10,240 nt of DNA from Hepatocystis sp. ex Piliocolobus tephrosceles (lineage: Eukaryota > Apicomplexa > Aconoidasida > Haemosporida > Plasmodiidae), in NCBI GenBank assembly GCA_902459845.2, contig CABPSV020000702.1, forward strand, positions 1 through 10,240, in the 5' to 3' direction. Every line of letters begins with the position of its first letter. The first letter of the stretch is position 1. Both the position numbers and the translations under genes were made by a program. Positions 1-8,596 of this stretch are shown here, piece by piece. Under the pieces are notes generated by a model that saw only the letters and a list, made by a program, of their open reading frames with translations, did not search any database and was not told the origin of the DNA.

Positions 1-181
<181 letters not shown>

Positions 182-617
182 ATAAAATCCCTAATGAATA
201 AAGCTAGTAAACATTTTTTATATTAAAGGTTAACAATTATAAAAAAAAAAAAAAAAAATTCATACATATATAATTTATGTAAGTATATGTTTTATTATTT
301 TAAAAATTAAGAATTGCAAATAATTCGATTCCTTTTAAATGTACATTCATTGTTTATATAAGAACATTATATTTAAAAAGCAAAATCAAAATATAATAAA
401 AAAAAGGATATATTTTTATTGCAATGCAAAGTTATATATAACCTAAAGTTTTATTAAAAATATTTGTTTTCTAATGAATGCAAGAATGTAATATATCTAT
501 TTTAAAAAGCAGTAATAAAACAAAATTAAGTAAATATTTAATGTTGCAATATGTTAAACACTCAACTTTATAAAAATATACTTGAAAATATATGAGCAAA
601 TAAAAATAGATAAACAT

Positions 618-679
618 AAATAAGTAAACATACATAAATAAGTAAACATACATAAATAAGTAAACATACATAAATAAGC
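618..679. repeat. 18-bp tandem repeat, about 3.4 copies
   Basis: The unit AAATAAGTAAACATACAT occurs at 618-635, 636-653 and 654-671 without a mismatch, followed by a partial copy. The reverse complement contains TTTATGTATGTTTA, which is also found in the tandem array at 9553-9694. The array lies about 130 bases upstream of the RRM-gene start codon. The unit length is a multiple of three, which keeps one minus-strand frame open (a Met-Tyr-Val-Tyr-Leu-Phe repeat); this is not evidence of a protein. Confidence 0.9.
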
Positions 680-712
680 AAAAAGTAGAAGAAAAATACA
701 GGGAAAAGATAG

Positions 713-714
<2 letters not shown>

Positions 715-780
<66 letters not shown>
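715..780. repeat. 66-base poly-A tract just upstream of the RRM-gene start
   Basis: An uninterrupted run of 66 A lies 29 bases before the start codon at 810, so it is probably transcribed as part of the 5' UTR or forms the nucleosome-free part of the promoter. In the reading frame of the gene it would encode about 22 lysines. That frame is open back to a TAA at 675-677 but contains no ATG, so translation is still expected to begin at 810. Confidence 0.95.
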
Positions 781-781
<1 letters not shown>

Positions 782-809
782 AAAATATAAAAATTATTAT
801 TTTGAAAAT

Positions 810-3800
810 ATGTTATCTTGGGGTTTAAAAAAAAAAGCAAAGAACAAAGAAGAAGAGAAAGAGAAAGAAAAGGAAACAGCGTTAGAAGAAGAGAAGCAAA
901 ATGAGGATAGTAAAAATGATGAAAATAATGAAACTAGTGAGAATAAAGAAAAATTATTAGAAAATGTATCAGATGAAGTAGAAAACGATCAGAAAAAAAC
1001 TACAGAAAATAAAAACATAGATAATGATGAAAAAAATGACAAAGGTGTAGGTAGTAAAAGACTTGTCAGTAAAAGGATTAGTAATAAAACAACTACTACT
1101 ACTACTACTAGAAGAAATGTTGGTAGGAGAGGTGCTAATAAAAAAAGCGCAACTCCAGAGAAAGTAACTCAAACGGATGAAAAAGAAAACAATGAAATGG
1201 AAAAGAATGGTGAAGTTAATAAAAATAAGGAGGGAGAAAAAGGAGAGGGTAATGACGAAAAAGACCAAAATGAAAAGGAACAAACAGAGAAGGATGGCTA
1301 TCAGGTGAAAGAAAAAGAAATAAACGAAGTTGAAGAAATGAAAGATAAAGATGCAAAGGCAAGTGCATTAACACTTGAGATTTTAGGTGATATACCAGAT
1401 GCCGACTTAAAACCACCTGAAAATATTTTGTTTGTTTGTAAATTAAACCCAATAACAGAAGATGATGATTTAAAAACTATTTTTTTAAGATTTGGTCCAA
1501 TAATATCATGTACTATTGTAAGAGATAAAAATACAAATAATTCTCTTCAGTACGCTTTTATAGAATTTGAAAAAAATGAAGATTGTTTAAAGGCTTATTT
1601 TGATATGGATAATGTAATAATAGACGATCGAAGAATACATGTTGATTTTTGTCAATCTTTAGCAAAATATAGAAAAGATATGAACAATTGGGATATAAAA
1701 AATAATAAAATATTAGATCATATAAAAAAACAAAACGATTATATTGTTAATTTGAAAAAAAAAGGTAGTAGTAGTAATAATAAACGTAATATAAATGATT
1801 CTATAAATAAAAAAGAAATACAAGAACAAGACGAACAAGAGGATAACATTCGAGTATTTAAATACGAGAGTGATGAAAATACAAAATGTCCTGATAATGA
1901 ATCAAATAAACATAGGAAAATTAAATACAGTAATGAACAGGATAATATTTCTGAAAAAGATAATAAAAGCATTAAAAGTGATAATACCAAAGATAAAAGT
2001 AACAGTGTTGATAATAGTACATATAATAATGATACTATAAATGATGATAAAAAAAATGAAGATATATCAAAAAAAAATAATTCACAATTTTTATCATATA
2101 AAAATGGTTATAATAAATATAATAGTAGTCATTATAATAGTACTAATAAATATAAAATGAATTATAAAAATAATAATAATTATGGAAATGGAAGTTATAA
2201 CAATTATACTACTATACCATCATATATAAAAAATGGTTACAGATATAATCACTACCAAAACCATTATAATAATAATTACTATAACAGAAACAGTTATAAC
2301 TACAAAAATGGTTTGATGTCAAATAAAAATTATTATTATAAAAAAAATTATAATTATGATAAAAAAAATAAATATTATCCCAATTTAAGTAAACATAGTG
2401 GTATGATCAATAAAAAAAGATATCCATCTATGGAAAATATAAATAAAAAAGAATATAATATAAATTATAATAAATATAAATATAAAAAAGGAGATAGTCA
2501 TACTTCTTATGATTCGGGTAAAACAAAAGAAAAAAGAAATATGTTAAGTAAAAGTGTAGATCTAAAAGATAATTATGATCATAAAAAACGTAATAGATCT
2601 GTAGAGAAAACAACTAAAATGAAAGACGATAATAATGATCCTAATACTACTGATACTGGTTCGAATTATAATACTGACTATAATAATGATGATAATCGTA
2701 GTACAAAATATTCAGTTGAAAAAAGTACCAAACGGATAAAAGAAAGAAAAGGAGGAGGTGAAGAAGAAGAAGAAGAAGGAGAAAGAGAATATGATGATGA
2801 AGAAGAAGAAGGAAAAAGTAAAAAAGAAGGAAAAGACAATTCAAATGATAATTCAAAATATTCATCAGTTAAAGCTGAAAAAAACAATGACAATTATTAT
2901 TATCATGATATTGAAAAAACAAAAAATAAAAAAAAATATTCCAATGAAAAGGAAGACGATTATGACAATTATGGATTTAAAAATCAAAAAAGGGATGATA
3001 AAAAATATGACCATAAATATGACCATAAATATGATCATAAATATGATCATAAATATGATCATACATCAGCATATTCTAATCGTGATGATATTAAAGATAG
3101 AAATACTAATAAATACAGAAAAACAGAGGAAGAGAGATATTATAGTAACAAAAAAAGGAAATACAGTGATGTTGATAATGATGAAAATCTTTACGCTAGG
3201 GATAAGCATGACAAGTATAACAAACATGACAAGTATGAAAAACAGGAAAAGTATGGAAAACAGGAAAAGTATGGAAAACAGGAAAAGTATGACAAATATA
3301 GTAAGTACGAAAAGGATAGATATTATGATAGTAAAAAACGAAAAGTATATTCTAAAGAAATAGAAACCAATAAACACACTAAAAATTATACAAAATTTGA
3401 CAAATATGATAAATATGATAAATATGATAAGTATGATAAGTATGATAAGTATGATAAATATGATAAGTATGATAAGTATGACAAATATGACGGAGATTAT
3501 AACAAAAAAGATAATGCACATAACTATGAAACAGAAGAAAAAAAAAGAAAATATAAAAAAAGTAAATCTTACGATTTGAAAGAAAACAAACATAAATACT
3601 ATAATAATAAAGAAAGAACAGAAGAAGAAAAGGAAACAAATGGTTATAACAACCATCATAATCATAAATACAAAGAAGATAAAATAAAATATAATAATAT
3701 GAAATTACCATATAAAAATAAAACATATAATAAGGAAAGTTATAATGATAATAATAGTCGTTATAATAGTCATGATTATAACTATCATAACAATCGTAAT

Positions 3801-4235
3801 AATGATTATTATGATAATTCTGATAAATCGAATAAAAATCATTATTACAATAAAGAAGAAAAATATCATGATAAAAATGATACATATAAATATAATAATG
3901 AAAATAAAAATAAGCATAACAAATTTTATGATACTAAAGGAAAACGAATTAGTAAAGAACGTATAAGTGAAAAAAAAAATTCCAACTATGTAAAAACAAA
4001 TAAAAATAAATATACAGATAAAAAAAAAAATAATAATAACAATGATAATGATTCTTATAGTTATGATGATGACAATGACGATGATAGTTATAAGACATCA
4101 CCAAATATTAAACAAGAAAAAAAAAAACATAAAAATTTAAAAAAACGTATATCCAAATCTAGTTCTTATGTAAGTAATTATAGTTCCAGTAGATATGTTT
4201 CAAAAAGCAGAAAGGATAAAAGTGATAAATATTAA
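810..4235 (+). CDS. RRM protein of the PPIL4/AtCYP59/Rct1 type, cyclophilin domain absent
   Basis: An intronless 1141-residue protein, probably nuclear and acting in RNA processing or RNA polymerase II regulation, inferred from relatives AtCYP59 (plants) and Rct1 (fission yeast). One RNA-recognition motif spans about residues 205-283: RNP2 is LFVCKL (207-212) and RNP1-like QYAFIEF is 247-253, with aromatic F208, Y248 and F250. The preceding [15 protein letters not shown] and the following [10 protein letters not shown] are hallmarks of PPIL4-type proteins. These normally carry an N-terminal cyclophilin domain; here residues 1-190 are a Lys/Glu/Asn-rich linker with no such fold. After the RRM come about 850 low-complexity residues: an Asn/Tyr-rich stretch (about 428-545), an acidic patch (about 650-672), three KYD-type repeat arrays, and a Ser-rich basic tail ending [12 protein letters not shown] at 810 is the first Met after an in-frame TAA at 675. 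The RRM assignment is firm; the full-length function is not. Confidence 0.93.
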   Translation: MLSWGLKKKAKNKEEEKEKEKETALEEEKQNEDSKNDENNETSENKEKLLENVSDEVENDQKKTTENKNIDNDEKNDKGVGSKRLVSKRISNKTTTTTTTRRNVGRRGANKKSATPEKVTQTDEKENNEMEKNGEVNKNKEGEKGEGNDEKDQNEKEQTEKDGYQVKEKEINEVEEMKDKDAKASALTLEILGDIPDADLKPPENILFVCKLNPITEDDDLKTIFLRFGPIISCTIVRDKNTNNSLQYAFIEFEKNEDCLKAYFDMDNVIIDDRRIHVDFCQSLAKYRKDMNNWDIKNNKILDHIKKQNDYIVNLKKKGSSSNNKRNINDSINKKEIQEQDEQEDNIRVFKYESDENTKCPDNESNKHRKIKYSNEQDNISEKDNKSIKSDNTKDKSNSVDNSTYNNDTINDDKKNEDISKKNNSQFLSYKNGYNKYNSSHYNSTNKYKMNYKNNNNYGNGSYNNYTTIPSYIKNGYRYNHYQNHYNNNYYNRNSYNYKNGLMSNKNYYYKKNYNYDKKNKYYPNLSKHSGMINKKRYPSMENINKKEYNINYNKYKYKKGDSHTSYDSGKTKEKRNMLSKSVDLKDNYDHKKRNRSVEKTTKMKDDNNDPNTTDTGSNYNTDYNNDDNRSTKYSVEKSTKRIKERKGGGEEEEEEGEREYDDEEEEGKSKKEGKDNSNDNSKYSSVKAEKNNDNYYYHDIEKTKNKKKYSNEKEDDYDNYGFKNQKRDDKKYDHKYDHKYDHKYDHKYDHTSAYSNRDDIKDRNTNKYRKTEEERYYSNKKRKYSDVDNDENLYARDKHDKYNKHDKYEKQEKYGKQEKYGKQEKYDKYSKYEKDRYYDSKKRKVYSKEIETNKHTKNYTKFDKYDKYDKYDKYDKYDKYDKYDKYDKYDKYDGDYNKKDNAHNYETEEKKRKYKKSKSYDLKENKHKYYNNKERTEEEKETNGYNNHHNHKYKEDKIKYNNMKLPYKNKTYNKESYNDNNSRYNSHDYNYHNNRNNDYYDNSDKSNKNHYYNKEEKYHDKNDTYKYNNENKNKHNKFYDTKGKRISKERISEKKNSNYVKTNKNKYTDKKKNNNNNDNDSYSYDDDNDDDSYKTSPNIKQEKKKHKNLKKRISKSSSYVSNYSSSRYVSKSRKDKSDKY
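1422..1658 (+). other. RNA-recognition motif coding segment (RRM_PPIL4 type)
   Basis: This segment encodes about residues 205-283, the only globular domain in the 1141-residue protein. The order is beta1 with RNP2 (LFVCKL), alpha1 ([12 protein letters not shown]), beta2 (ISCTIVRD), beta3 with the RNP1-like sequence (QYAFIEF), alpha2 ([11 protein letters not shown]), and beta4 (RRIHVDF). The usual Lys-Gly at the start of RNP1 is Leu-Gln. My recollection is that PPIL4-family RRMs also deviate there, so this is a family trait, not decay. Confidence 0.92.
3003..3062 (+). repeat. In-frame 12-bp repeat, 5 copies of KYDH
   Basis: Five perfect protein repeats (residues 732-751). The first two units end GACCAT and the last three GATCAT, so the only differences are synonymous Asp codons. 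This indicates recent slippage in two blocks while the reading frame was kept. It lies in the C-terminal disordered tail of the RRM protein. Confidence 0.95.
3204..3293 (+). repeat. In-frame 18-bp repeat, 5 copies of K(H/Q)(D/E)KY(N/E/G/D)
   Basis: Five hexapeptide units (residues 799-828): [30 protein letters not shown]. The acid-Lys-Tyr core is invariant while flanking residues drift. It is followed by a degenerate KYSKYEKD. It is related in motif, though not in unit length, to the KYDH array upstream and the KYD array downstream. Confidence 0.93.
3402..3491 (+). repeat. In-frame 9-bp repeat, 10 copies of KYD
   Basis: Ten consecutive Lys-Tyr-Asp units (residues 865-894), preceded by a KFD unit at 3393-3401. 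Lys codons alternate in blocks (AAA three times, AAG three times, AAA, AAG twice, AAA), and Asp is GAT except in the last two units (GAC). The protein is invariant while synonymous sites vary. This suggests either very recent expansion or selection for the KYD periodicity. Confidence 0.95.
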
Positions 4236-4250
4236 ACAACAGATAATAAG

Positions 4251-4327
<77 letters not shown>
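4251..4327. repeat. 77-base poly-A tract just downstream of the RRM-gene stop
   Basis: An uninterrupted run of 77 A starts 15 bases after the TAA at 4233-4235. With the 66-base poly-A at 715-780 it brackets the gene at both ends, both runs being A on the coding strand. The length is likely variable between isolates and uncertain in assembly. Confidence 0.95.
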
Positions 4328-4329
<2 letters not shown>

Positions 4330-4509
4330 TTATACATTTTTAAACAAATTAATTAACTATGTTAAAAACAATCAGGGAGGTTAGGTTTATTATTAATAAT
4401 AGTGGGACGTTGATTTATAAACATATGTATATATAAACAAAACATATTTTTCCACTGTAAGTTAAACATTCAACCTTTTTATTCGTACTCATAATGGTAC
4501 TCACTCATA

Positions 4510-4527
4510 TTCGTTCGTTCGTTCGTT
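4510..4527. repeat. (TTCG)4 microsatellite
   Basis: TTCG is repeated four times and followed by TT. It is unusual in this window because it contains CpG while nearly all other short repeats are built from A, T and G as TA or TATG units. Confidence 0.85.
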
Positions 4528-4571
4528 GGTTTTTTTTTATTTTTTTCGAACTAGTTACAATCAAGACATTG

Positions 4572-5567
4572 TTATACATATTTTTCCAAAATTTTAATAC
4601 CAGTAACCATAAAAAGCGTTTGCCATATACATAAAAAACAGCGCGGTATGACACCTTTATATAAATAAAGAATACCCCCATCATTATATAAACTACGTAT
4701 AGACTGTAAAAAAGTTGATTTTATATTTTTATTAGCATTATTTTGCATATATACTCTAACAACATCGAATGGGTTATTCCATACAGAAAGAGTTCCACCA
4801 ATAATACCACAAATTATTTCTTCTGATATACTTAATTGGGAGTTTATATTATGATTTTTTTTATCATTTATTAAATTTAAATTGTTTAAATTTTTTTCAT
4901 TGGATGTTTTTGAATTTTGTGAATGTGTTAGTCCAAGTAGATGTGTATGTTCATTTGTTTGTATATTCTTATTCTTAGAATGTACATTTTCTGTTTCTAT
5001 TTTTTTTTTTCTTTGGATATACTTATTTCGAACCCATTCAGTTATACCTTGTCGACTAGCCCAATTTGTTCCTTGTCTGAAACACATAGCAACGTTTCCT
5101 CTATATAATGTGGTTATACCACTTGTTTTAATTATGTGAACAATTTTTTCTTTATAATTAACTTTGTTATCAATACTGTTTGTAATAAAAAAAGTACAAG
5201 GAGTCATAACTAATGATTGACAAATACCTCCACAAGCACCACCAATAAAACCACTAACAGTATTATTAATATTTAAGCTATTACATGCTTTTATTATTTG
5301 CTCTTTTGATAATAATAAAACAGCACCTTTACTGCTACTTTCAACTAATTTTGCAAAAAAACCACCATAAAAATTACTTACACCCTTATTATAAATATTT
5401 ATAAAAGATCTAATTGTGTTTTCATTTCTATGAATACACATTCTTGTTTTCCATACTTCAAATGGCAAACCTAATGTAGCTGTTTCTAAACTGTGTAATA
5501 CAGCACCTCTTAGTAAATCATTGTATATCAAGGTTTTATTCTTTACTCCATTTTCTGTTGCGCTCAT
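4572..5567 (-). CDS. YHM2: Mitochondrial carrier, Yhm2-like citrate/oxoglutarate carrier
   Basis: A single-exon 331-residue member of the mitochondrial carrier (SLC25) family: three repeats of two membrane helices in the inner membrane. Signature 1 is P35-F-E37-V-W-K40, signature 3 is P266-F-D268-V-V-R271. The second signature is degenerate (TPCTFF, 122-127), lacking both the acidic and basic residue. Yeast Yhm2 is also degenerate at this place. Other Yhm2-like blocks are GLPFEVWKTRM, ESSSKGAVLL, RQGTNWASRQG (164-174), SVWNNPFDVVRV and the C-terminal IWQTLFMVTG. Yhm2 exchanges citrate for 2-oxoglutarate; that role here is inferred. A polar, Asn/Lys-rich insert of about 60 residues (about 185-246) separates repeats 2 and 3. 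In carriers that loop faces the intermembrane side. Start context is AAAAATGAGC, good for Plasmodium. The family is certain; the substrate is probable. Confidence 0.93.
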   Translation of the reverse strand: MSATENGVKNKTLIYNDLLRGAVLHSLETATLGLPFEVWKTRMCIHRNENTIRSFINIYNKGVSNFYGGFFAKLVESSSKGAVLLLSKEQIIKACNSLNINNTVSGFIGGACGGICQSLVMTPCTFFITNSIDNKVNYKEKIVHIIKTSGITTLYRGNVAMCFRQGTNWASRQGITEWVRNKYIQRKKKIETENVHSKNKNIQTNEHTHLLGLTHSQNSKTSNEKNLNNLNLINDKKNHNINSQLSISEEIICGIIGGTLSVWNNPFDVVRVYMQNNANKNIKSTFLQSIRSLYNDGGILYLYKGVIPRCFLCIWQTLFMVTGIKILEKYV

Positions 5568-5630
5568 TTTTGAATTAATGTATGCAGATAATCATGAACA
5601 AAATCAAGTAAGTGTCACAGAAAAGGAGAA

Positions 5631-5646
<16 letters not shown>

Positions 5647-5670
<24 letters not shown>

Positions 5671-5674
5671 TATA
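5647..5674. repeat. (TA)n dinucleotide run after poly-A
   Basis: A run of about 19 A ends at about 5648 and passes directly into (TA)n, about 80 bases upstream of the carrier start codon. It is self-complementary and AT-only; no specific function can be assigned. Confidence 0.85.
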
Positions 5675-6297
5675 GCTTCTGTAGTTTTTGTTAAAAGTTA
5701 ATAACAGTGAAATAAAGAATAAAACGGATGTTAAAAGTATATAGTAGAATGTACAAAAATCGGAATAAGTATACAATTGGCAACTATGAAAGAAAAGCAA
5801 GCAATGTACTTTGATTTTGTTATAAGTACATGTAATATATATATATGTATGTATGTATGTATAATATTAAATGTGTTTGCTAAAAGAAAATATATACTTT
5901 TACTATGAGGTAAGTTTATACAACTTAAAACAAAAAAATGCAAAAGAAATAATGTCAGTGTTAAAAATTACTATGTTTATTTTTAATTAAGAAGGAAAAA
6001 AAAAAGAACCAATAAATAAAGAAAACCCTTTTTTCAACAAATAATAAATTTTATAATTTAAAAAATTAAAAATAAAATTAATTATTATCTAAATAAAATA
6101 TGTAAGAACTTATTTTTACTTTTTTCTAACAGTATAGAACATTATACATGAATCCATGTAAATATATATATGTATATATAAATGTACATATTAATTTATA
6201 TAAAAAATTAATCATTTGCATTGACTCATGTTTTAGTTACTAAAAATAAAGTGCACCGAACGTGTTACATTTTATTATCACCAGTTTTTATGCTTGC

Positions 6298-6411
<114 letters not shown>

Positions 6412-6461
6412 GAACAAAAACCGTTAATTATAGATGTGGTTAATCTTCTCCTATTTATTTT

Positions 6462-6541
6462 TTATTTATCGATTTTTTTATCTACCCCTTTTTTTTATTT
6501 ATCCCTTTTTTTTATTTATCCCTTTTTTTTATTTATTTTTT
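6462..6541. repeat. 17-18-bp T-rich tandem repeat (TATTTATCCCTTTTTTTT)
   Basis: About five units. Two near-identical copies of TATTTATCCC plus a T run are flanked by diverged copies (TATTTATCGA..., TATCTACCCC... and TATTTATTTT...). The CCC triplet makes the units easy to recognise within the T-rich background. Confidence 0.8.
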
Positions 6542-6694
6542 TTGTTTATATGTGTCATATTAAAAAAAGCAGTTTTTTTTTTATAAGGTATGTGTAATAA
6601 AAAATTACACAATTTAGTACAAAAAGAGCTAAGTTTATTAAAAATATTTTACAAGTTATATAAATTTAGAAATATTTTTGTTTGTGTTTTTAGG

Positions 6695-6702
<8 letters not shown>

Positions 6703-6736
<34 letters not shown>
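6703..6736. repeat. (TA)n dinucleotide run
   Basis: About 17 units of TA follow a short A run. This is a typical Plasmodium intergenic microsatellite. Confidence 0.85.
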
Positions 6737-6738
<2 letters not shown>

Positions 6739-6914
6739 TAAAACGTTAAAATGTATCATCGGGTACATTTTTTATAATAATAACATTTTGGCGTAAATTA
6801 TAATTTATAACAAATAATTAAATGAAAAATGAGAAGAATTAAAAATAATTTATCGAAGAATTTTATAATTTAACGATCACGGTGTTGAATTTTTTTTCAA
6901 CATGTGTACGAACA

Positions 6915-6939
6915 CACGAACGTATACGTATACATATAC

Positions 6940-6974
<35 letters not shown>

Positions 6975-6980
6975 GGTATG
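6915..6980. repeat. TATACG/TATG microsatellite cluster
   Basis: ACGTATACGTATACATATACATATATATG passes into seven TATG-type units, the last interrupted by TAGG. It is similar in composition to the runs inside the VIT intron and at 9553-9694. Confidence 0.75.
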
Positions 6981-7211
6981 TAACAATTTCCACATTTTTA
7001 ATAAAAAAAAAAAAAAAAATGGGATAGATTATGCATTTTATCGAAGTTAGTCACATTTAGTATGTATTATATGTAGATCAGTAATGAATCAATAACATTT
7101 ATTTTGTATATATATATGTACGTATGTATGTACGTAATTATACGCACAATTATATATATACATATTTGTACGTAGATTTATTTTTTATTATTTTATTTTT
7201 TTTTTTTTTTG

Positions 7212-8336
7212 TTATTCAGTAAGATTATTTTTGAGTAGGTAACCGAATAAATAGGGAACCATTCCAGCTACAGAACCATTCAAAACCATATATAATGCGC
7301 AAATAATGGGCTTCTGATTCGTAAATTGTGACTATAAAAAGAAATTATGTATATATATAAGTATGGGTATTCATGCACGTATAAATATATGGGTATGCAC
7401 ATGTATAAGTATAATTATAAGAACATATACGAACAAATGTGTTATTTTTTTTCTATCTGCATTATATATATGTATGTATATGTATGTATGTATGTATATG
7501 TATGTATATGTATGTATATGTATATGTATATATATGTATGTATGTACATGTATATGTATATGTATGTATGTATACGTACGTACACATATTTACAAGTTTA
7601 GTACCTTAAATAATCCTAAGATAAATAATGTGATTAAGGTTGAACCAGAAACAACAAGAAATGATGCGTAATAATTAATATAATGGAAAAAAGCGGTATA
7701 AGCAACATAAGCAGATAATGGTATAAAACCAAATACACAAAAACTTAAAAACATTAAAAATCCTTTTTTAAGTGGCTCATTTTTATCATTATTGGTTACT
7801 ATAAGTCCTAACTCTTCAGACATCATGTGTTCAAGAAAAAAGTTTTTATTACGAAATGTTATTTCAACTAAATTTTTAGCATCTGCACTTGGAAATTTAT
7901 ATTTATTCATATAAATATCAATCATTTCTTGTTTTTCTTCTGTTGGACAATTTTCTATTTCCCATTCTTCTCTTTTTTTTTCTGCTAACATAAAATCTCT
8001 TTGAGCAATTGTACTTGTATATTCACTAAAACCCATAGAAATAGCATTAGCAAACAAATTACCTGTTCCAATAATTATAACTTGTGATTGGGTTATTTTT
8101 GCTCCTACACAACCTGAAACTATAGCAAAAATTGTAATTATTCCATCAAGGCTTCCAAAAATAATAGTTTTTAAATTATCTCTATTTAGACTATGACTTT
8201 CTTCATGTTTGTCCAACGAGTGGTATAAATCGTGTACATATTTTGATTCAGCTACATCATCGTTGTTATATGCTTTCTGAGCTTCTCTTGTTTTTTTGTT
8301 GATCATATTTAAATTTAATTTATTTAAGAAATGCAT
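7212..8336 (-). CDS. VIT: Vacuolar iron transporter (VIT), two exons: 7605-8336 and 7212-7331
   Basis: A five-helix VIT/CCC1-family iron(II)/proton antiporter that moves cytosolic iron into a vacuolar or ER-type store; loss in rodent malaria parasites impairs iron tolerance. Exon 1 encodes residues 1-244. The splice is AAG|GTACTA...TTTTATAG|TCA, phase 0, and exon 2 adds 39 residues to give 283, close to known VITs. Helices: about 57-79, 85-110, 192-218, 223-243, and one in exon 2 (PIICALYMVLNGSVAGMVPY). Recalled metal-site positions of the eucalyptus VIT1 structure map exactly: D64 and M101 in the membrane path; E123, E126, E134, E137 and M171, M172, E175 in the cytosolic iron-binding domain. 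Without exon 2 the frame stops four codons past the donor and lacks helix 5. ATG at 8336 has a poor context (CCCATGC); Met11 (8304-8306, AAATATGATC) is an alternative start. Confidence 0.93.
7332..7603 (-). other. VIT intron (272 bases) carrying a TATG microsatellite
   Basis: On the minus strand the donor is GTACTA and the acceptor is TTTCTTTTTATAG. The join restores a VIT C-terminus with the fifth helix, which is the main support for the intron. About 7467-7580 is a compound TGTA/TATG repeat on the plus strand, so the intron length should be polymorphic. The plus-strand open frames across 7347-7671 come from this repeat. Confidence 0.9.
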
Positions 8337-8559
8337 GGGTATGTGTGTACGCGAGTATGTGTGTTCACGTATAAATAAAAATAAGTAATTAGTTGTTTAT
8401 TAAAAATGTTAAAAAAAAAAAAAAAAAATCCTTAGTTCGTATGCTAGTGTTAATTTGTAATTACATGTACATATATAAACTGTAAATTGTGAATTATAAA
8501 ACATAAATCGTAAATTGTGAATATATTATACTTACAAGTATTACAAATTTTAAAGAATT

Positions 8560-8562
<3 letters not shown>

Positions 8563-8593
<31 letters not shown>
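8563..8593. repeat. 31-base poly-A tract
   Basis: An uninterrupted A run about 230 bases upstream of the VIT start codon. On the VIT coding strand it reads as poly-T. Confidence 0.9.

Positions 8594-8596
<3 letters not shown>

Larger units (their letters stand above)
4236..4571. other. Convergent intergenic spacer (3' flanks of two genes)
   Basis: These 336 bases separate the stop codon of the plus-strand RRM gene from the stop codon of the minus-strand carrier, so both 3' UTRs must fit or overlap here. It contains the 77-base poly-A tract, a slightly GC-richer stretch at about 4371-4412 and a (TTCG)4 microsatellite at 4510-4527. No gene or RNA is recognised. Confidence 0.75.

Noticed and set aside
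618..679. Possible CRISPR-like array
   Set aside because: The units are directly adjacent with no unique spacers, and the DNA is eukaryotic in character.
471..840. Minus-strand frames with Met-Tyr-Val-Tyr-Leu-Phe repeats and a long Phe run
   Set aside because: They arise from the 18-bp repeat (a multiple of three, so no stop is introduced) and the poly-A tract. No conserved sequence flanks them.
2758..3363. 201-codon plus-strand open frame overlapping the RRM gene
   Set aside because: It is a shifted frame of the A-rich repeats: almost all Lys, Ile, Met and Thr. The overlapping frame has an RRM and is open over 3.4 kb.
3066..3885. Minus-strand open frames of 199 and 168 codons opposite the RRM gene
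   Set aside because: They are antisense readings of the KYD repeats giving Ile/Phe and Tyr/His runs. No domain is seen, and they are explained by the sense repeats.
810..4327. RRM gene as a processed retrocopy
   Set aside because: A poly-A 15 bases after the stop and lack of introns suggest it, but many Plasmodium genes are intronless, poly-A tracts are ubiquitous here, no target-site duplication was found, and the coding frame is intact.
4882..5139. 85-codon plus-strand frame opposite the carrier
   Set aside because: It is antisense to the conserved carrier sequence. The Cys/Phe-rich product has no recognisable family.
7347..7671. Plus-strand frames of 84 and 102 codons
   Set aside because: They lie across the VIT intron microsatellite and opposite VIT exon 1, and read as Tyr/Met/Cys/Val repeats only.
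8479..8522. Repeated TGTAAATTGTGAAT-like words, one also in VIT exon 2
   Set aside because: They are short and AT-rich; a shared 13-mer of this composition is expected by chance in this window.
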